Translations under genes and position numbers: made by a program
Notes under the pieces: generated by a model
Databases searched by the model: none
The model's input: only the letters and a program-made list of their open reading frames with translations
What the model was told of the DNA's origin: nothing
Assembly: GCF_014648315.1 (NCBI RefSeq)
Contig: NZ_BMQW01000002.1
Location: 124,001 to 188,000 of the forward strand
Direction: 5' to 3'
DNA length: 64,000 bases
DNA from: Shewanella ulleungensis
Lineage (GTDB): Bacteria > Pseudomonadota > Gammaproteobacteria > Enterobacterales > Shewanellaceae
Part shown: piece after piece, positions 62,328 to 64,000 of the stretch
Position numbering within the stretch: the first letter of the stretch is position 1
Layout of the letters: the number at the start of each line of letters is the position of its first letter

Positions 62328-63908
62328 TTAGAACTGGTTCATTGTGTTGTCTTTACCAGACGCTTTAAGCGCTTGGTCGCCAGAGAAGTACTCTTTATGT
62401 GCATCACCCATATCTGAACCTGCCATGTTTTGATGTTTAACACAGGCGATTCCTTCACGGATTTCCTTACGTTGAACATTGGCAACATAACCCAACATAC
62501 CTTGGTCACCGAAGTATTCTTTAGCCAAGTTGTCGGTAGACAGTGCTGCTGTATGGTAAGTCGGTAGTGTAATAAGGTGATGGAAAATACCTGCTTCACG
62601 TGCCGAGTCAGCTTGGAAAGTACGAATTTTTTCATCAGCTTGGATAGCAAGCTCAGTGGTATCGTAATCAACACTCATTAATTGAGCGCGGTCGTAAGCT
62701 GATACGTCTTGTCCTGCTTCTTTCATTGCATCAAATACTTGCTGACGGAAGTTAAGCGTCCAGTTAAACGATGGCGAGTTGTTATACACAAGCTTGGCGT
62801 TAGGAATAACTTTACGGATTTCGTTAACCATGCCACCAATTTGCGATACATGCGGCTTTTCAGTTTCAATCCACAATAAATCAGCGCCATTTTGCAGTGA
62901 AGTAATACAGTCAAGTACGCAACGTTCTTCACCCGTGCCACCACGGAATTTAAATAAGCCATTTGGTAGACGAGCTGGTTTCACCAGTTTGCCACCTTGC
63001 TTGAATACCACATCACCATTTTCAAGTTTTGCAGCATCAACGGCTTCAACTTCAAGGAAGCTATTGTATAAATCGCCTAGATCGCCAACTTCTTTGGTTA
63101 CAGCAATTTTTTGCGTTAAGCCTGCACCTAATGAATCGGTACGCGCAACAATTACGCCGTCATCGATACCGAGTTCTAAAAATGCATAACGAACTGCGTT
63201 AATTTTTGCTAAAAACTCAACATGTGGCACGGTGACTTTACCGTCTTGGTGGCCACACTGTTTTACGTCTGACACCTGGTTTTCTAATTGAATACAACAA
63301 GCACCGGCTTCAATCATTTGTTTTGCCATTAAATACGTGGCTTCTTCGTTACCAAAACCGGCATCAATGTCGGCAATAATAGGCACAACATGGGTTTCGA
63401 AGTTTTCAATTTTGTGTTGAATCGCGGCTTTATCTGACTCTTTAGCATTATCTAGTTCGCGGAAAAGGCCACCTAGTTCACGTGCATCAGCTTGACGTAG
63501 GAAGGTGTATAGCTCTTTAATCAACGCAGCAACAGAGGTTTTTTCATGCATAGATTGGTCAGGTAATGGACCAAACTCACTGCGCAGTGCCGCTACCATC
63601 CAACCTGAAAGGTATAAGTAACGACGCTTGGTGGTTAAAAGGTGTTTTTTAATCGAAATCATTTTTTGTTGGGCGATAAAACCATGCCAGCAACCTAAAG
63701 ACTGAGTGTACTGCGATGAGTCTTTGTCGTAGTTGTCCATGTCTTCACGCATGATCTTGGCTGTGTATTTTGCAATATCTAACCCAGTTTTAAAGCGATT
63801 TTGTAGACGCATACGAGCGACTGACTCTGGGTTGATGGCATTCCATGCACTACCTTCTGAATTAATCAAGGTGGCAGCTTCATCGATATTATTTTTGTAG
63901 TGAGTCAT
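62328..63908 (-). CDS. aceA: Isocitrate lyase
   Basis: Cleaves isocitrate to glyoxylate and succinate for growth on acetate. The protein is 526 residues from MTHYKNN (63908), preceded by AAGGA at a suitable distance; a longer frame adds 11 residues without support. It belongs to the longer Pseudomonas-type group with the catalytic KQCGHQDGK (216-224, Cys 218), IIADIDAGFGN (177-187) and the DLLWIETEKPH segment. Malate synthase is often adjacent, but the window ends upstream. Together with the acetate-switch pair and the hydroxybutyrate genes it fits growth on acetyl-CoA-yielding substrates. Confidence 0.93.
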   Translation of the reverse strand: MTHYKNNIDEAATLINSEGSAWNAINPESVARMRLQNRFKTGLDIAKYTAKIMREDMDNYDKDSSQYTQSLGCWHGFIAQQKMISIKKHLLTTKRRYLYLSGWMVAALRSEFGPLPDQSMHEKTSVAALIKELYTFLRQADARELGGLFRELDNAKESDKAAIQHKIENFETHVVPIIADIDAGFGNEEATYLMAKQMIEAGACCIQLENQVSDVKQCGHQDGKVTVPHVEFLAKINAVRYAFLELGIDDGVIVARTDSLGAGLTQKIAVTKEVGDLGDLYNSFLEVEAVDAAKLENGDVVFKQGGKLVKPARLPNGLFKFRGGTGEERCVLDCITSLQNGADLLWIETEKPHVSQIGGMVNEIRKVIPNAKLVYNNSPSFNWTLNFRQQVFDAMKEAGQDVSAYDRAQLMSVDYDTTELAIQADEKIRTFQADSAREAGIFHHLITLPTYHTAALSTDNLAKEYFGDQGMLGYVANVQRKEIREGIACVKHQNMAGSDMGDAHKEYFSGDQALKASGKDNTMNQF

Positions 63909-64000
63909 GTGTTTATTCCTTAACAAATAGATTAGCGGCAATTGATTACGTTGATAATAATAGTTAGATTTGGTTAAATAAACCTAATTTATGCTTACTA

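Overview
The window looks like chromosomal DNA of a Shewanella-type marine gammaproteobacterium. I infer this from close family matches (quinol NO reductase with NorR, CrbS/CrbR, FolX-FolE-FolM, ZapA next to 6S RNA, UbiH-UbiI, GcvT-H-P, a 526-residue isocitrate lyase) and from the intergenic MITE-like elements. No species call is possible without a database.

Layout. 1-4.8 kb: SbtA-like transporter, DUF3081 protein, ZapE-like ATPase, bactofilin, LysM L,D-transpeptidase. 4.9-9.2 kb: nitric oxide detoxification, with quinol NO reductase and its sigma-54 activator NorR in tandem; three GT-N7-AC activator sites and a -24 element lie upstream of the reductase. 9.2-11.9 kb: SlyA/MarR regulator with an HlyD-type adaptor and a DUF2955 membrane protein, preceded by two operator-like repeats. 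12-17 kb: small metabolic and envelope genes. 17-18 kb: malate dehydrogenase. 18.2-29.6 kb: a group that could act on hydroxybutyrate esters or oligomers (PHB-depolymerase-like esterase, TonB receptor, MFS transporter, alpha/beta hydrolase, 3-hydroxybutyrate dehydrogenase) around the acetate-switch pair CrbR/CrbS; a MITE supplies the crbS stop codon. 29.7-35.3 kb: SDR and DCC proteins, the tetrahydromonapterin operon folX-folE-folM, metY, fau. 35.5-41.4 kb: an unusual three-gene membrane locus (double triple-CxxC zinc-finger protein, PEGA-domain protein, GDPD lipoprotein) lying between 6S RNA and fau, which are usually adjacent. 41.7-50.6 kb: 6S RNA, zapA, ygfB, ubiH, ubiI, gcvT, gcvH, gcvP.

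50.6-62 kb is accessory. Tandem 190-bp repeats and a second MITE are followed by an AT-rich island between two ~208-bp direct repeats (53.1 and 58.0 kb). The island holds a HEPN-family protein, a translationally coupled pair (unknown 417-aa protein plus a PD-(D/E)XK-like nuclease), remnants of a UvrD-like helicase and a Y1 transposase, and a lipoprotein. Just outside the second repeat is an anti-phage dCTP-deaminase-like protein that appears fused to a C-terminal cold-shock domain, followed by a NERD protein and a lipoprotein. The window ends in isocitrate lyase.

The best candidates for undescribed systems are the island's 417-aa/nuclease pair with its HEPN neighbour, the cold-shock-fused deaminase, and the three-gene locus between ssrS and fau. 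All functional claims for these are inference from motifs and context.
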